From Miscanthus floridulus (taxonomy: Eukaryota; Streptophyta; Magnoliopsida; Poales; Poaceae), in contig NC_089584.1 of NCBI RefSeq assembly GCF_019320115.1, forward strand, positions 106,905,799-106,969,798: a stretch of DNA of 64,000 nt. Reading direction: 5' to 3'. This document shows positions 36,301 through 47,639 of this stretch, in pieces (positions within the stretch are counted from its first letter, which is position 1; every line of letters starts with the position of its first letter). The notes beneath the pieces were generated by a model, which saw nothing but the letters and a program-made list of their open reading frames with translations, was not told the origin of the DNA and did not search any database. The translations under genes and the position numbers were made by a program.

Positions 36301-36992
36301 ACCGTTTTGGCATACCCAACATCATCATCACTGATCTGGGTACTCAGTTCACCAGGAACGCTTTTTGGGACTTCTGCGATGAAAGGAGCATAGTAGTAAA
36401 ATACATCTCGGTGGCGCACCCTAGAGCTAATGGACAAGTCGAGCAGGCAAATGGCATGATCTTGGACGCTTTGAAGAAGAGGATGTACAGAGAAAATGAC
36501 AAAGCTCCCGGAAGATGGCTCAAAGAGTTACCAGCCGTGGTCTGGGGCCTCAGAACTCAGCCCAGTCGTAACATCGGCGTCTCACCATACTTTATGGTTT
36601 ACGGCGCTGAGGCAGTCCTTCCAGTAGATATAGCTTTTAGATCAGCATGGGTAGAGAACTTCAATGAAGGAAGGGTCAATGAAGTACGGGAACTAGAAGT
36701 GAACAGCGCAGAAGAGAAACGGCTCGATTCTTGCGTACGTATGGCCAAATACCTTGATGTTTTGCGTAGGTACTACAACAAGAACGTTAAATAGTGGTTC
36801 TTCGTGGTTGGGGACCTGGTCCTGAAGTGGAAGATGAACTAGGCTGGTGTCCATAAACTCACAACCCCATGGGAGGGTCCTTTCATGATCAAGGAGGTCA
36901 CATGACCAATGTCTTACAGATTAGCTCACCTAGACGGTATTGACGTACCAAACTCGTGGCACATCGACAAGCTTAGACGTTTCTATGCTTAA
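30340..36992 (+). pseudogene. Gypsy/Tat gag-pol polyprotein, decayed
   Basis: The gag begins MVIVSGSMVTPNGLTF. A capsid-like core (LREYVQRFSEMRIKVPSISD) lies near 32317, then a basic Asn/Arg/Asp-rich linker. The protease motif VLIDGGSSIDILF is near 33218. The RT has YSGYHQITLKKDDQIKTSF near 34200 and AYVDDVVVKTKE near 34381. An extra RNase H with YFDGSLNIGGAGAG at 35226 and ATEYEACLHGL near 35342 marks the Tat lineage. The integrase has GLDMIGPFKSALGKF-like sequence near 36150, VLIDKFSKWIEY, then AHPRANGQVEQANG with catalytic glutamate near 36430. Stops at about 30460, 31426, 32047, 32218 and elsewhere, mostly at codons one transition from CAG, CAA, TGG or CGA, make it inactive. Confidence 0.9.
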
Positions 36993-37708
36993 CTACTGAG
37001 ATATGTACCCCTCTTATACTTTCGATTTACTTCAATAAAGCTGTTATGATTTCTCCGACCACTCTAATGCGTCACTTCGAATTTTATGGTTATTCTAACT
37101 TAGCCAGTAAAAGCCGACCACCACTCCTTCTACGGTTTTCAGAGCAGGCCCTGTCTCCGGTTCCTCCCAACACGTGCATAAGATCCGCTCTCTACGTTAC
37201 GGGTGATCGGCAGGTCCCCCTTGGTTTGACTTGTCCACGTCTACGTGTGCACAGGTCACAAACCTCACACTCCAACCACATGGCAAACTAGGGTCGCACA
37301 AACTTTTCAGGATGATGTGTCGAGCAAAATGGTACAACTAAACAGAACGTTAACATGTTCTCACTTAGTTACACCAGCATAAGTTTCAAGCTTAAAAATG
37401 TTTTATACAAAGCAAATAAGCTTATAATGATATACAGTTACGTTATTACAAGCTTGCCTGAAGAGGCCCAAGTTTACAATAACACAACTATTCCCCCCTT
37501 CTACAGCTCTAAGCCTATTACATTGGCTGGTCGGGGCACGCGACAACTACTGCTCGCTGCTTTCGATACCCTACTCGGGTCTTGAGGACTCTTGTGCTGG
37601 TCGAGCTGAAGGGGATGGCCCCGCCGATGCCTAGCTGGTCGAGACCACATGCTTCGTCGGTTGGCTCGCAACTGATGGCGTTTTTAGCTGACTTGTCGAT
37701 GGCATTCC

Positions 37709-40700
37709 CTATACAGGTGCTGTCCCACCTCCACATAGGTTAATGTCACCAATTATCTTTGACGACAGGTCTAGCTGGGCCATCTGAAGCTCCTTTGCCT
37801 TGTCTGGGTCTACCTCCTTCGGGTATCCAGCTTCCAGGCGCTTAAGATCGATCAGGGGGTAGTGGGCACGCACCATGCTTAGCACATGGGCACCCGTGTA
37901 CTCACCCGCCTCCTTTACAAACTCTTGGAACCATCCCCATGCTTGTCTGCATCTCTTGACCAGTCCGAGCTGGGGCGTCCTTGGCTCTTCCTCTGTGAGC
38001 GTCGGGTCGATAAGGTCGAGGATGGGCACAATGCCAGTGGCCACTTCCTGGCATCGTTTCTTCCATGTGTCCCGATCCTCGGTGGCCTCGAGGCATCTTG
38101 CTTTCCAGCCGTCACGCTCTTTGATCACGGCTTCTAGATGCCTCTTGGCATTGACTTTTAAAACTGAACAACGCACAAGACATCAAATGTAATGGCACGA
38201 TAAGACAACGCGGGCAACAAATGAGAAAGGTGGTCTGGAATACTTACTTTTTAGTTCCTCCTTCATTTTGGTGGTGTGGTCCTAGAGTTGAGACTGGTTG
38301 CGTGCCAGTTTCTCATTGTCCTCCTTCAGACGACCGCACTCTGCAGTCATGTGGCTATTCCCCTCTTGGAGGCGGGTTACTTCAGCTTCTAAGCCTGCAT
38401 TACAGCTATCACTACCAACAACGCAACAATACATGTTACACACCTACTGTGATAAAGTGACAACTTACTTATTTTTTCCTGCTCTTTGTTATTAAGCTGG
38501 CCGACCAGGTTTCGGTTCTGTGCCTCTAGCTCTGCCCTCTCCTGGTTGGTGGCTTCAAGTTGGCGGTGCAAGTGTTCCACCTCAGCCGCCAGTTCTTTAT
38601 TATTCGCCGTGATTCCCTCAATCTGGTCGAAGCACCTCTTTCGGTACTTCGCGGTCTTCATCAGGTCCTGCATATAAACAAGCTAAGTTAGACAAACTGA
38701 CTAAATAACAGGGTCAAGTGGTCAAGCCAAACATACCTGGACTTCTGTCACCATACGCTTTGTCGCCCGTTCGACTCTTAGGGTCTCTTCGACCTCTGGG
38801 ATTTCTTCATGTATAACCCACTCGTCGTTCCGCCAGCGCAACACATATATATGTTGTCGTTTATCTTGGGGACGGCCCAAGATTTCTTCTACTTCATCCT
38901 CTTCGGCCTCTTGTTCAGGGGGCGGTGCCGGTCTGGAGTCTATAGTCACCGCGACCACCATGGCTTTCCCACGAACCATAGCATCAGCTAGCATGCTCTA
39001 TGCCAACCTCGGTTGCTGCTCCTTGGCCTGGACTGGTTCCTTTGGCGCCAAGGTACCTGCTTCAGCAGGGTTTGTGCTCGGAGCACTTGTACTTTGCTCG
39101 GCTGTCTTCTTGACCAGCTGCTCGGGGACTGATGTCTGGTCGCCCGTCTGCTGAGGCTCTGGTGGAATTTCTTCTTCAGGTCCCTCCACAACTGACCGCT
39201 GAGCAGCTCTTTCCACTAGTACTAGCGAAGCCATGCCGCATCCGGCTAGCTGGTCGGGATTTTTGGTGGACGCCGACCTAATACACTAGGGAAAAGTTCA
39301 GAAGACAATAATATTCAATACAAATTATAAGCTTATATTAAAGTTACAGATACTTATAGCTTGGAGGCACGGAATGATGTGGCAAAGGAGCGTCTCTTCG
39401 ATCGCGCCTGCTCCACGTGCTCGGTGGGGTCCACCGAGTCTTTTCTGATGACCGGCACTGGCGCTGGGGTTTGATGCTCGACACTTCCCTCACTTGTCCT
39501 CTATGTTGCAGTGGTTGGTGACGCGATCACTGCTGGCACAGAGGAGCCACCCTGCTCCATTGACCCCATTTGTCTCCTCCGCTTTCGAGGGACAAGCCGG
39601 AAGATGTCCGCATCCTCTGCTTCGTCGTCTGAAAGGGGGAAGATGGCTTGGCGCCGTTTGTTGGCAGCCGGTCGCTTGCCAGCAGCTCTAGTCGATGCAT
39701 CCTCCACAACCTTGAGTGCCGCCCAGTGGACGTCTTCGGTCCTGGCGCTGGTCTGGGCGGCTAGGCCGATAACTTGCGGCCAATCCACACCAGGGGGCGG
39801 AGACACGAACACTGTTGCCTGGTCACGACCATTACTCTGAGAAACATAAAGGAGGCAACAGTCAATTTCTTGTTACAACATGATTCTACAGGTACAAGGA
39901 AGTATCATTTACCTTTGGGGGAGGTCAGGCCAGCTTGAAGGCGTGCTCGATGTCGTTTAACCTGACATAATTGGGATCGGCCAGGTTGAATAGCTCCCCA
40001 ATCCTGGCCTTGATTTCTATCTTGTTGAGCGCCTCTTTCCTGGTCCTTGTTGGATCTGCGCTTCCCTGGTACTCGAAGCCAGGATGTACCCTCTTCTAGC
40101 AGGGCTGGATTCTTTAGCTGATGAAGTTCCCGACCATGCTTGGGCCATCTAGCCTTCCCCACGGGATCATCCCGAGCAGTTCTGCGATCTGCTCCAAGTA
40201 CTCGGGCTTCTCCGACCAGCTATTCTTCTTCTCTAGAATCAGCCCCATGTCGCACAGGGTGATTGTGTTCGGCTCTTCACGGATGTAGAACCACTTCTTG
40301 TACCACTCGTCCAGTGAGGTGTTCCAGGGGTAGTGTAAGTATTGGGCTTTCATACTGTCGCACAGATTGAGGTAGACGCCTCCGGCTATCTTCGAGCCAC
40401 CACTCCCTTTCTTCCACAGACAGAACAGGTGGCAAAAGAGGTCGAAATGGGGCTAGAAGCCACCATAGGCCTCGCAGAGATGGATGAAGGTGGAGACAAG
40501 AAGAATCGAGTTGGGATGCAGATTGCAAATCCCAATCTCGTAATACAAGCAGAGACCCTAAAGGAAAGGGTGCACTGGAACCCCAAAACCCTGCTTGAAG
40601 AAATCCTCGAAAACCACAATCTCACCTAGTTGTGGATCGAGGAAGCTTTCTCCTTTTGGCGCACGCCATCCCACGAGTGCCTTGTTGTGGAGCACTCCCA

Positions 40701-40797
40701 TGGCGATGAGGTCTTCGATGGTCTGCTCATTGCTCCTTGATTTCCACCACTCCTTCACCATGACTCCGCCTTTCTTCTAGGCGTCTCTTTTCGCCAT
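37709..40797 (-). pseudogene. Antisense accessory gene of the Tat element
   Basis: On the minus strand it starts MAKRDA-stop-KKGGVMVKEWW and reads WRAPKGESFLDPQLGEIVVF, FEDFFKQGFGVPVHPF and LYYEIGICNLHPNSILLV. This resembles the 'putative gypsy type transposon' domain (Transposase_28) found in grass genomes. An intron is likely at 39837-39912 (GTAAAT donor, TTTCTCAG acceptor). Later exons encode a nuclear-localisation-like basic patch (RKRRRQ), acidic stretches and coiled coils (LAAEVEHLHRQLEATNQERA), ending DINLCGGGTAPV. Antisense genes after pol are known in Tat elements such as maize Grande. Function is unknown. In-frame stops show decay. Exon borders other than the one given are approximate. 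Confidence 0.65.
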
Positions 40798-41292
40798 TAG
40801 TCTATCCTTACTAAGGGGGTGGATGTGGTGGCGAGGGGATTGGTGATGATTGTCGGAGGAATAGGGTTCGGCAAGAGGAAGAAGAAGGTTGCGGCGGCGA
40901 ATGACAATGGGGATCGGTAAAAGTAACTTACCAGATCTATATTATAAATAACAAAGAGCTTCGTCGTTTCGTCCGCCCAAGATTCTTGGGAGACGTGCGC
41001 ACGCGCCGCAGACGGTTGTTCACACAACCTCGAGATCTATGCCAATAAATGTGCCCCATCATTACCAGTGTACGCGCCTCTTCGTTGATAGTGTAAGAGG
41101 GCCCACACTGACGCACCTCCATATAGGTGCCAAGCGACTGTTTGCCAGAAAAGAGCAAGAAGATAGAGTGACGTACTATACCTGTCTGCTTTTTTGACCA
41201 GACGTATTAGACTGGACTTGACAGAGAAAGGAGATAAATAAATACACCAAATAATATTACAAGCGGTGTTTGTATTTTCGCTGCATGTTTTG

Positions 41293-41516
41293 TGCTTAAG
41301 GATAGATCAGACTACTACAATGCTCGAGGACTGCCCAGACCACTGCAATGCTCGAGGACTGCCCAGACCACTACCGTGCTCAGGGACTACCTAGACCACT
41401 GCCGTGCTCGTGGACTACCTAGACCACTACCGTGCTCGGGGATTGCTCTGATCACTGCCGTGCTTGGGGACTGCTCCGACAACTTATGTGCTCGGGGACT
41501 GTCCCGACCACTGCTC
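41293..41516 (+). repeat. 28-bp minisatellite (about 8 units)
   Basis: Units such as TGCTCGAGGACTGCCCAGAC plus CACTGCAA repeat with an exact 28-bp period from 41293 to 41516, with scattered substitutions. The period is not a multiple of three, so it is not coding. It lies between the antisense gene and the 3' LTR. Confidence 0.9.
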
Positions 41517-42150
41517 GGAGAATGGTTCTCCTCGGCTACATGTGATTTGTACTCACATACAGTTGAGAGACATTTATTTAGACCTTGCTACAAGGCTCAT
41601 ACCTCGCCTTCCAGCAAGCTCGGGGACTACGTCGGTATGATGCACCTGCCGGTGCATCTCATTTTTGTTTGTATGACAATTGGGTTCTCAACTTAACTAG
41701 GAATTCTTTTTAGACCCTGGCGCCATGTGCCTGCGTCACCTACTACCAGGCTCGGGGACTAAGTGGGCACACTTCACCTTGCGGTGAATGTGTTTTAATC
41801 GACCCCTGTGCTTTTAATGATTGTAAGGATTATTAATGTGCTCGGGGACTGTCCCGACCACTGCTCGGAGAATGGTTCTCCTCAGCTACATGTGATTTGT
41901 ACTCACATACAGTTGAGAGACATTTATTTAGACCTTGCTACAAGGCTCATACCTCGCCTTCCAGCAAGCTCAGGGACTACGTCGGTACGATGCACCTGCC
42001 GGTGCATCTCATTTTTGTTTGTACGACAATTGGGTTCTCAACTTAACTGTGAATTCTTTTTAGACCCTGGCACCACGTGCCTGCATCACCTACTACCAGG
42101 CTTGGGGACTAAGTGGGCACACTTCACCTTACGGTGAATGTGTTTGTTTT
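41489..42150 (+). repeat. 350-bp tandem duplication
   Basis: The segment starting at 41489 (TGCTCGGGGACTGTCCCGAC) recurs from 41839 with only scattered changes, through GGGGACTAAGTGGGCACACT and CGGTGAATGTG. A third, shortened relative (AAGTGGGCACACTTCTC) is near 42220. Confidence 0.9.
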
Positions 42151-42402
42151 TCGACCCCTATGCCTCTGACGTTCAAGGACGCTATGCTTCAAGACTGCTT
42201 ACATTTCTTTTTAGAAATACAAGTGGGCACACTTCTCAGGACGGAAATCTTTTTCTTTTTTCTTAAGAGCACCATACATTCTTCGGATAACTTACTTCTC
42301 CGGTGATGATGGTGGTCAGAGATGTCAAGGACTCAAGCCTTACTTGTCGGAGAAGGTTAAAATGGCGTGTCGTAGCATAATACATGGTGCTCGGGGACTA
42401 GC

Positions 42403-42874
42403 TGTGGGGGTATTAACCCCTATACCCTTACGGCTAAGCTTGGGCCAGCCCGGATCGATGGGTCCGGTCCACCAAAAGACGATGTGCGGCCTAGCCAACC
42501 TGATCGGAGTCCCGCACAAGGAGTCAAGGCGGATTTGGCGATCAAGCAAGATCCTGGTCGGTTAGAATAGGAATCCTTATCCGGCCACATATGGCAATTG
42601 TAACTGGCTAGGATTAGTTTCCAGATCTGTAACCCTGCCCCTTGGACTATATAAGGCGGGCAGGGGATTCCTCTAAAAAACATCTCTCATTGACATACAT
42701 CAATACAAATCAGACGTAGGACGTAGGTATTACGCCTTCTGGGCGACCGAACCTGGATAAAACCTCGTGTCTGTCTTGCGTCACCATCTTGTTTGTGGCT
42801 TGCGTATCTGTCTGCCGATAATCTACTACCTTGGGCATACCCCTAGGTAGACTACCGACCATATTTCGTCGACA
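42403..42874 (+). repeat. Right LTR of the Gypsy element
   Basis: This is the 472-bp partner of 29820-30291. It is preceded by the purine-rich GGTGCTCGGGGACTAGC, the likely polypurine tract. Confidence 0.93.
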
Positions 42875-43029
42875 CCGCATTAGCCGCGAATTTTGCGCAA
42901 AAAATGCAGCAACTTCGATGGCCGGTGGCGCTGGAGGGACGGGCGCTGGCCGGTGGCAGCCTTCCCCAAAAAAAAAACTTTGCTATTATTTTTTGTTTTT
43001 TTTCGTATTTTCATTTTGCCCAGTGTAAA

Positions 43030-43215
43030 TCTTTGCCGAGTGCTTTTCCGGCACTCGGCAAAGGCTTTGCCGAGTGCCCGATAAAAAGCACTCGGCAAAG
43101 GCTTCTTTGCCGATTAATTCTTTGCCGAGTGCCCTTTACCGAGTGCGGCACTCGGCAAAGCCTTTATCGAGTGTATTTTGGGCTTTGCCGAGTGCCACAG
43201 ACACTCAGCAAAGTG
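43030..43215. repeat. CACTA subterminal repeats, right side
   Basis: Seven or more CTTTGCCGAGTGC-type units occur in both orientations before the right terminus (GTTTCCCGTAGTG on this strand, ending at 43231). Confidence 0.88.
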
Positions 43216-43231
43216 CCAGTTTCCCGTAGTG

Positions 43232-43797
43232 TTCCATCCAAGATCCACACTATCTAGCAGGGCATCCTCTTCATCCGTGACTGCATCAGAGATGTATAGG
43301 GATGGATGAGCTTTTATTCAAAGACTCCGGAGGCTGTCTTGTCCTTTCTGGTTTTGATTTCTAGTTCATCAACATACGCCTCTAGGTCATGGCCAAATTG
43401 GGTAGGGTGTTGCTGGATAGCTCAGAACCTAGGCAGCTGCCCATCCCTAGACATCAACGAAGCTATCGAAGCCGAGGCCAATGATGGAGAAGTTGGGATG
43501 TCATCATCCCCATTGGAAAACATGCATGAAGCTTCCACCGGGATAGCCCCTAGCTATTGAAGACGGGGCTGCTCTTGGCCATGATGGAGAACAAGCGGTG
43601 AGAGTGATGCCAGTCAAGGTTTCGATGTTAGAACACTATGGTTTTGTTGTAGCACAACATCAACTCATCGGTTTGACCCTACTACTAGTCCTGATTTCTT
43701 TTACGGCTTATGAAGTTGCTTAGAATATTCAAATATGACTAATCGACTCTCGTCACCATTTGGCATAGTATGCTTGTTGTTTTTATATCTCAATCTC
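43232..43797. other. Spacer between CACTA and Harbinger elements
   Basis: I see no supported gene. A short open frame at 43306-43560 has no recognisable domain. The sequence joins the left flank of the CACTA element once that is removed. Confidence 0.4.
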
Positions 43798-44377
43798 TAG
43801 GGGCGTGTTTGCGACCCTGTACCTGGCCGGCCTGGCCAGCCCAACTGGCCCAAGCCTAGGCGAGCCTGGCTCAGACGAGGCTGTGTTTGTCATCGAAGAG
43901 GCAGCCAGTCTGAGAGGCTAACCACCACCAACTACCACACCGAGATAGTGTTTATCATTTGGCTATGGTCGGCCAGGCCCATAACGACAAACAGAAATGG
44001 ACATGAATGAAAGGAGAATGAGGTTGCTCTTCCATAACCGTTACAACAACAAATCAAAGTTTCAGCATGAAATAGTTGGCCTCAGACATGCTAATTTAAC
44101 AATTCATGGCATTACTGGCTACATGGGATAATCAAAGTCAGTAAAGAAGAACAGAAGCATGGGTCAGTCAAGTTTTGAAGGCAACAAATGAAAAAGTTCA
44201 TAGAAACAGATAAGAGACAGCAAAATGATATGTAGCCAACTAATGCATCGATCCATTGTGTCATCATTGGCCAAAATACAACAACCATCAGCCTTGGCAA
44301 GCCGAGAAGGGCAACAAGTTAACAGAAAGCATGTAGCCAGCTAATGCAGTCATCCTATTGTGTCATCATTGGCCTAA

Positions 44378-45601
44378 TTAAAACAACAGCTGTGGCACAT
44401 GAATAGCTTGAGTGATAGACCAACTACAACCATAAACAAGATCAAGATGATAGCATTTTAGCAACAGCCTTGCAGCCCAGGTGAACACATAGTAGTTTTT
44501 TGCTAGGAAGGTCCTAAGCCAAAGGGCCCTATGGGCATCACTTATGTTCACAAAGCCCCTGCCTTGGGCCTTGTTGTCCAGGAGGAAGGTGTAGGCAATA
44601 ATAAGTGCCTCCTCACTGAAGCCAGGCATCTCCATCATAGCAAGGTACAGATTGGCATCAATATGGGCAAGTCTGGTCTCCCTAAGAGCATTGGCCACAT
44701 TGTTCACAGCATCTGACATGTTAGTCAACATGAGCATCTCCTCCTCAGAGAAGTTCCCTCTCTTCCTCTTTGGGCCAGCAGCTGAGGAGGTAGGAAGCAG
44801 TTCAGTGGCCTTGCTATCCCCTCCCTGTTCACTAGGAACTGTGGTGTGGGTCAAAGGAGGACCATCAGCCTTGGCACCAACACTGTCAGCCTGGTTCTGC
44901 CCTAAAGCTTCACCAGACCCAAGTGCAAACTTGCCTGTGGCCATGGCATTAGCAAAGATAGCCTCCATCTCAGTGTAGAACCTAATAGGGCAATTAAGAA
45001 ACTCTGCATCTTTAGGATAGTCCTGCAGAGTTGGGCAAATGTAGTTTAAGAAAGGCAAATGTAGGTAGTCAAGGCAAAGACGAGATCAAACTACTACCTT
45101 GCAGTGGCCAAGGTAGTGCTCTTGCTCAAGCATGATAGCATGAGCCTGGTCATCCCAAAGAGCAGCACTAAGGTCCTTCAACTTGCTCACCCTAGCCCAT
45201 TTCTGCCTCCACTTCCTCAAGTGGTTGTACACTTGAGTTGGGCTAACAACCTCCCCATAGAACTGCTTGAGGGCTTTGGCCACAGAATTCACATCTTTGT
45301 CCTTGAAAACCTTCTCAGGCCTGCTACCATCACTAACAAGGGCAACCATCCTCCTTAGCACAAAGCCAGAGGTGGTGTTGGTCCACCTCATTGCCCTCAC
45401 AGCCCCATTCCCAGCTACAGGAACATCAACATCAATAGGGTTTGCTGCACCTGGAGCAGCACCAGCACCAGCACCAGCTGCAACAGGGGCAGTAGCACTA
45501 GCACCAGCACTAGCTACAATAGGGGCAGAACCACCATTGATGAGCTGCTCCATCACTGAAGTACTAGCAACAAACCCACCCTCAAATGCACCTGAATCCA
45601 T
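44378..45601 (-). CDS. Harbinger Myb/SANT-like DNA-binding protein
   Basis: This is a two-exon gene (45601-45098 and 45022-44378) with a GT-AG intron at 45023-45097 in phase 0, giving 382 aa with no stop. The first exon starts MDSGAFEGG, has an Ala/Gly-rich linker and then the Myb/SANT-like fold (RWTNTTSGFVLRRM, VFKDKDVNSVAKALKQFYG, VSPTQVYNHLRKWRQKW). The second exon holds a basic patch (GPKRKRGNFSEEE), a likely nuclear signal, and a helical C-terminus. In PIF/Harbinger elements this partner binds the transposon ends and brings the transposase to the nucleus. I chose the ATG at 45601 because the frame upstream lacks another methionine. Its open state beside a dead transposase is notable. Confidence 0.8.
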
Positions 45602-45839
45602 CCTAGGACTGGCATGTAATGAAATCAACAACAGAATTAGTCAAGAGCAGGCTGACAATAATATTAACAGTTATATGAACTAACCACAGACTAACAGATC
45701 ATGAAGAATAGAATGTTTCAAGAACAGAATGAATGAGGCATAAAATTGGTCTCAGCTTTGTCCACCAAATTATTACATCAGCATGACACACATGAGTTCC
45801 ATAGCAGGGTACAGAAACTAAAATCAAGAACATATTACA

Positions 45840-46898
45840 TCAACTAGTGTTTGTTCCCCTCCCTTCCCACATAGCATTGCAAATGGCATCTCTTATTTCA
45901 GCCATGTCAACAGAGTCTTGGTCCAGATGGGCTGGGGGCAGGTTGGTTGGATCAGCAGAAGTAGTGAAACCTTCCTCATCAGGAACTACTTCATCAATGC
46001 CAAAACCTAGGATCCAGTTATGCAAAATGACACAGGCAACTACAAGCTTCACTTGTGTCCTATACTTGTGGAAGGGTTTGTTGTCCAAGATCCTAAACCT
46101 GCCCTTCAGTGCACCTATAGCCCTCTCCACAGTCACTCTAAGTGATGAGTGCCTAAGGTTGTAGAGCTCCCTTGCATTGGTGGGCCTGTTCCTTGGGCCA
46201 TACTCAGACAAATGGTACCTAACCCCCCTGTAGGGAGGTAGGAAACCATTTTTGCATGCATACCCAGCATCTACCAAGAACATTTTACCTACACAAGACA
46301 TCTACTGTGAGAGTGTGTCAGTCATTGCAATAGGTCTAATGTAACTAATGAACCCAGGGTATACAATTACCTTAAAATATGGATTTCATGTATGGCTTCC
46401 AAGAATCTTTGGGTGAGTGGTAGTGCTAGCTGGCTTTATCATTTCATTCCTAAGCTCACCCACAGCATACAACACCTGATGGAAGTGCTTATGGACAGTT
46501 TGGATGGACCTCCTAAAGGACTGGTGGACAACCCTAAATCTTTGGTTGTGCCCTACAACATGTAAAAACATGGTAACCTGCTCTTCTACTGACACCCCCT
46601 CCCTATCAGTGACATGACTCCTCTCTCTAAAAGTTCTCACTAACTTAAAAAAAGCAACTCTCTTCATCCTAATCATAGAAATACACTCTGAATCAGTGGA
46701 ATTGTATATCATTCTCAGTGTTCTCTGTCTATGCTGTTCATTTTCTTCCCTAATCAGGGCTAGTGCTATAGGATCAGGCAATGGGGTTTCAGGTTCAGGG
46801 GTTTTCCTTTTCAGCCTAGTGGATACAAAGGTAACCATAACAACAGTCAAGGCAGTTGTCTTCCTACACAGCATGTCACGGCTTAAAGGCAGATCCAT
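45840..46898 (-). pseudogene. Harbinger DDE transposase, internally deleted
   Basis: The N-terminal segment (46898 to about 46386; MDLPLSRDMLCRK, then HVTDREGVSVEEQVTMFLHV, QTVHKHFHQVL) runs to a stop just after HPKILGSH. The C-terminal segment (46301-45840) resumes KMFLVDAGYACKNGFLPPYR, VRYHLSEYGPRNRPTNAREL and RVTVERAIGALKGRFRIL, holding the catalytic glutamate. Between them only about 80 bases remain. The family's AIDGTH block and the following aspartate-containing block, which supply the first two catalytic acids, are gone. It cannot catalyse transposition. Confidence 0.88.
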
Positions 46899-47631
46899 CT
46901 ACAAGCATGTAAAAATGTAACATGATTTCAGTTAATGAGCCCTGCTAGGCATCAACATGACTGTGAAATGAATGCATGCCAACAAAAGCACGGCTGCATC
47001 TTTATGTGATGCCTCCCAGTACTATGTGGACAACATCATCGACCAATGATGGAACAAAAAACTCAGATCAAGAACAGCAAGGTACAAGTAACACTAACAA
47101 CTGCATCAAACAGTTATGAACAGCAAGGTATAATACAAATCTGAAACAGATCAACAACCCTAACAGATCACGAGCCCAACAGATCAAGAACAGCAAGGTA
47201 CAAGTAACCCTAATAGGAGCATGAAGCAGTTATAACAAGTATGAAACCCTAACAGATCATGAACAGCAACGAACAAGAAACCCTAATAGGTTCGAGAAGC
47301 ACCACAAAAAAGAAGATTAGGGGTCGATTTCACCTTGGCTCGGGGTCCAAACAACGGAGAGGAGGCAGATCTGGAAGTAGAGGATGCAGATCGGGAAAAA
47401 GACGAAGCAGATGCGGACGGAGAAGAAGAGGAACACCGCTGCCACGGAGTCCCAGCAGCAGCCGGAGCGGGGAAGCGGCGAAGAAACTCGGCGCCGGTGA
47501 CCTAACCCACAACCAGCCGGAGGTCGTCGCCGCCGCCGCCACGCACCACAACTCACCGCCGGTCTCTCACGAGGGAGGTGGAAGAGCAAGCACCGAGTGG
47601 AAGAAGGAGAGAGTGGAGAGTGGGAACCCGT

Positions 47632-47639
47632 ATATAAAG
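47632..47639 (-). promoter_or_regulatory. Possible TATA box for the Harbinger genes
   Basis: On the minus strand TTTATATA lies about 735 bp upstream of the transposase start, followed by a C/T-rich leader-like stretch. The motif is nearly symmetrical, so the direction is not certain. Confidence 0.35.

Larger units (their letters stand above)
29820..42874 (+). mobile_element. Gypsy (Tat-lineage) LTR retrotransposon
   Basis: The LTRs are 472 bp each (29820-30291 and 42403-42874), TGTGGGGGTATTAACC...TTTCGTCGACA. The flanks CCGCG (29815-29819) and CCGCA (42875-42879) form a 5-bp target duplication with one G-to-A change. The primer site TGGCGCGCCAGGTAGGGG follows the left LTR. Gene order gag-protease-RT-RNase H-integrase, an extra RNase H domain and an antisense gene between pol and the 3' LTR place it in the Tat group (relatives include RIRE2 and Grande). 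The LTRs differ at about 20 positions, all transitions by my count. It is inserted in the CACTA element. Confidence 0.93.
28705..43231. mobile_element. CACTA element, split by a Gypsy insertion
   Basis: The left end is CACTACCGGAAACCGGCACT. The right end on the minus strand is CACTACGGGAAACTGGCACT. Both are flanked by the 3-bp repeat TTC (28702-28704 and 43232-43234). Many CTTTGCCGAGTGC units in both orientations fill the subterminal regions (28720-29040 and 43030-43215), as in CACTA transposons, where they serve as transposase-binding sites. Without the Gypsy element at 29820-42874 it is only about 1.5 kb and has no transposase gene, so it is non-autonomous. Confidence 0.93.

Noticed and set aside
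41292..41696. Open frame of 134 codons
   Set aside because: It is read from the 28-bp minisatellite, whose period is not a multiple of three, so any peptide is accidental.
43306..43560. 84-codon frame between the CACTA and Harbinger elements
   Set aside because: No motif, ordinary composition, and nothing links it to a neighbouring exon.
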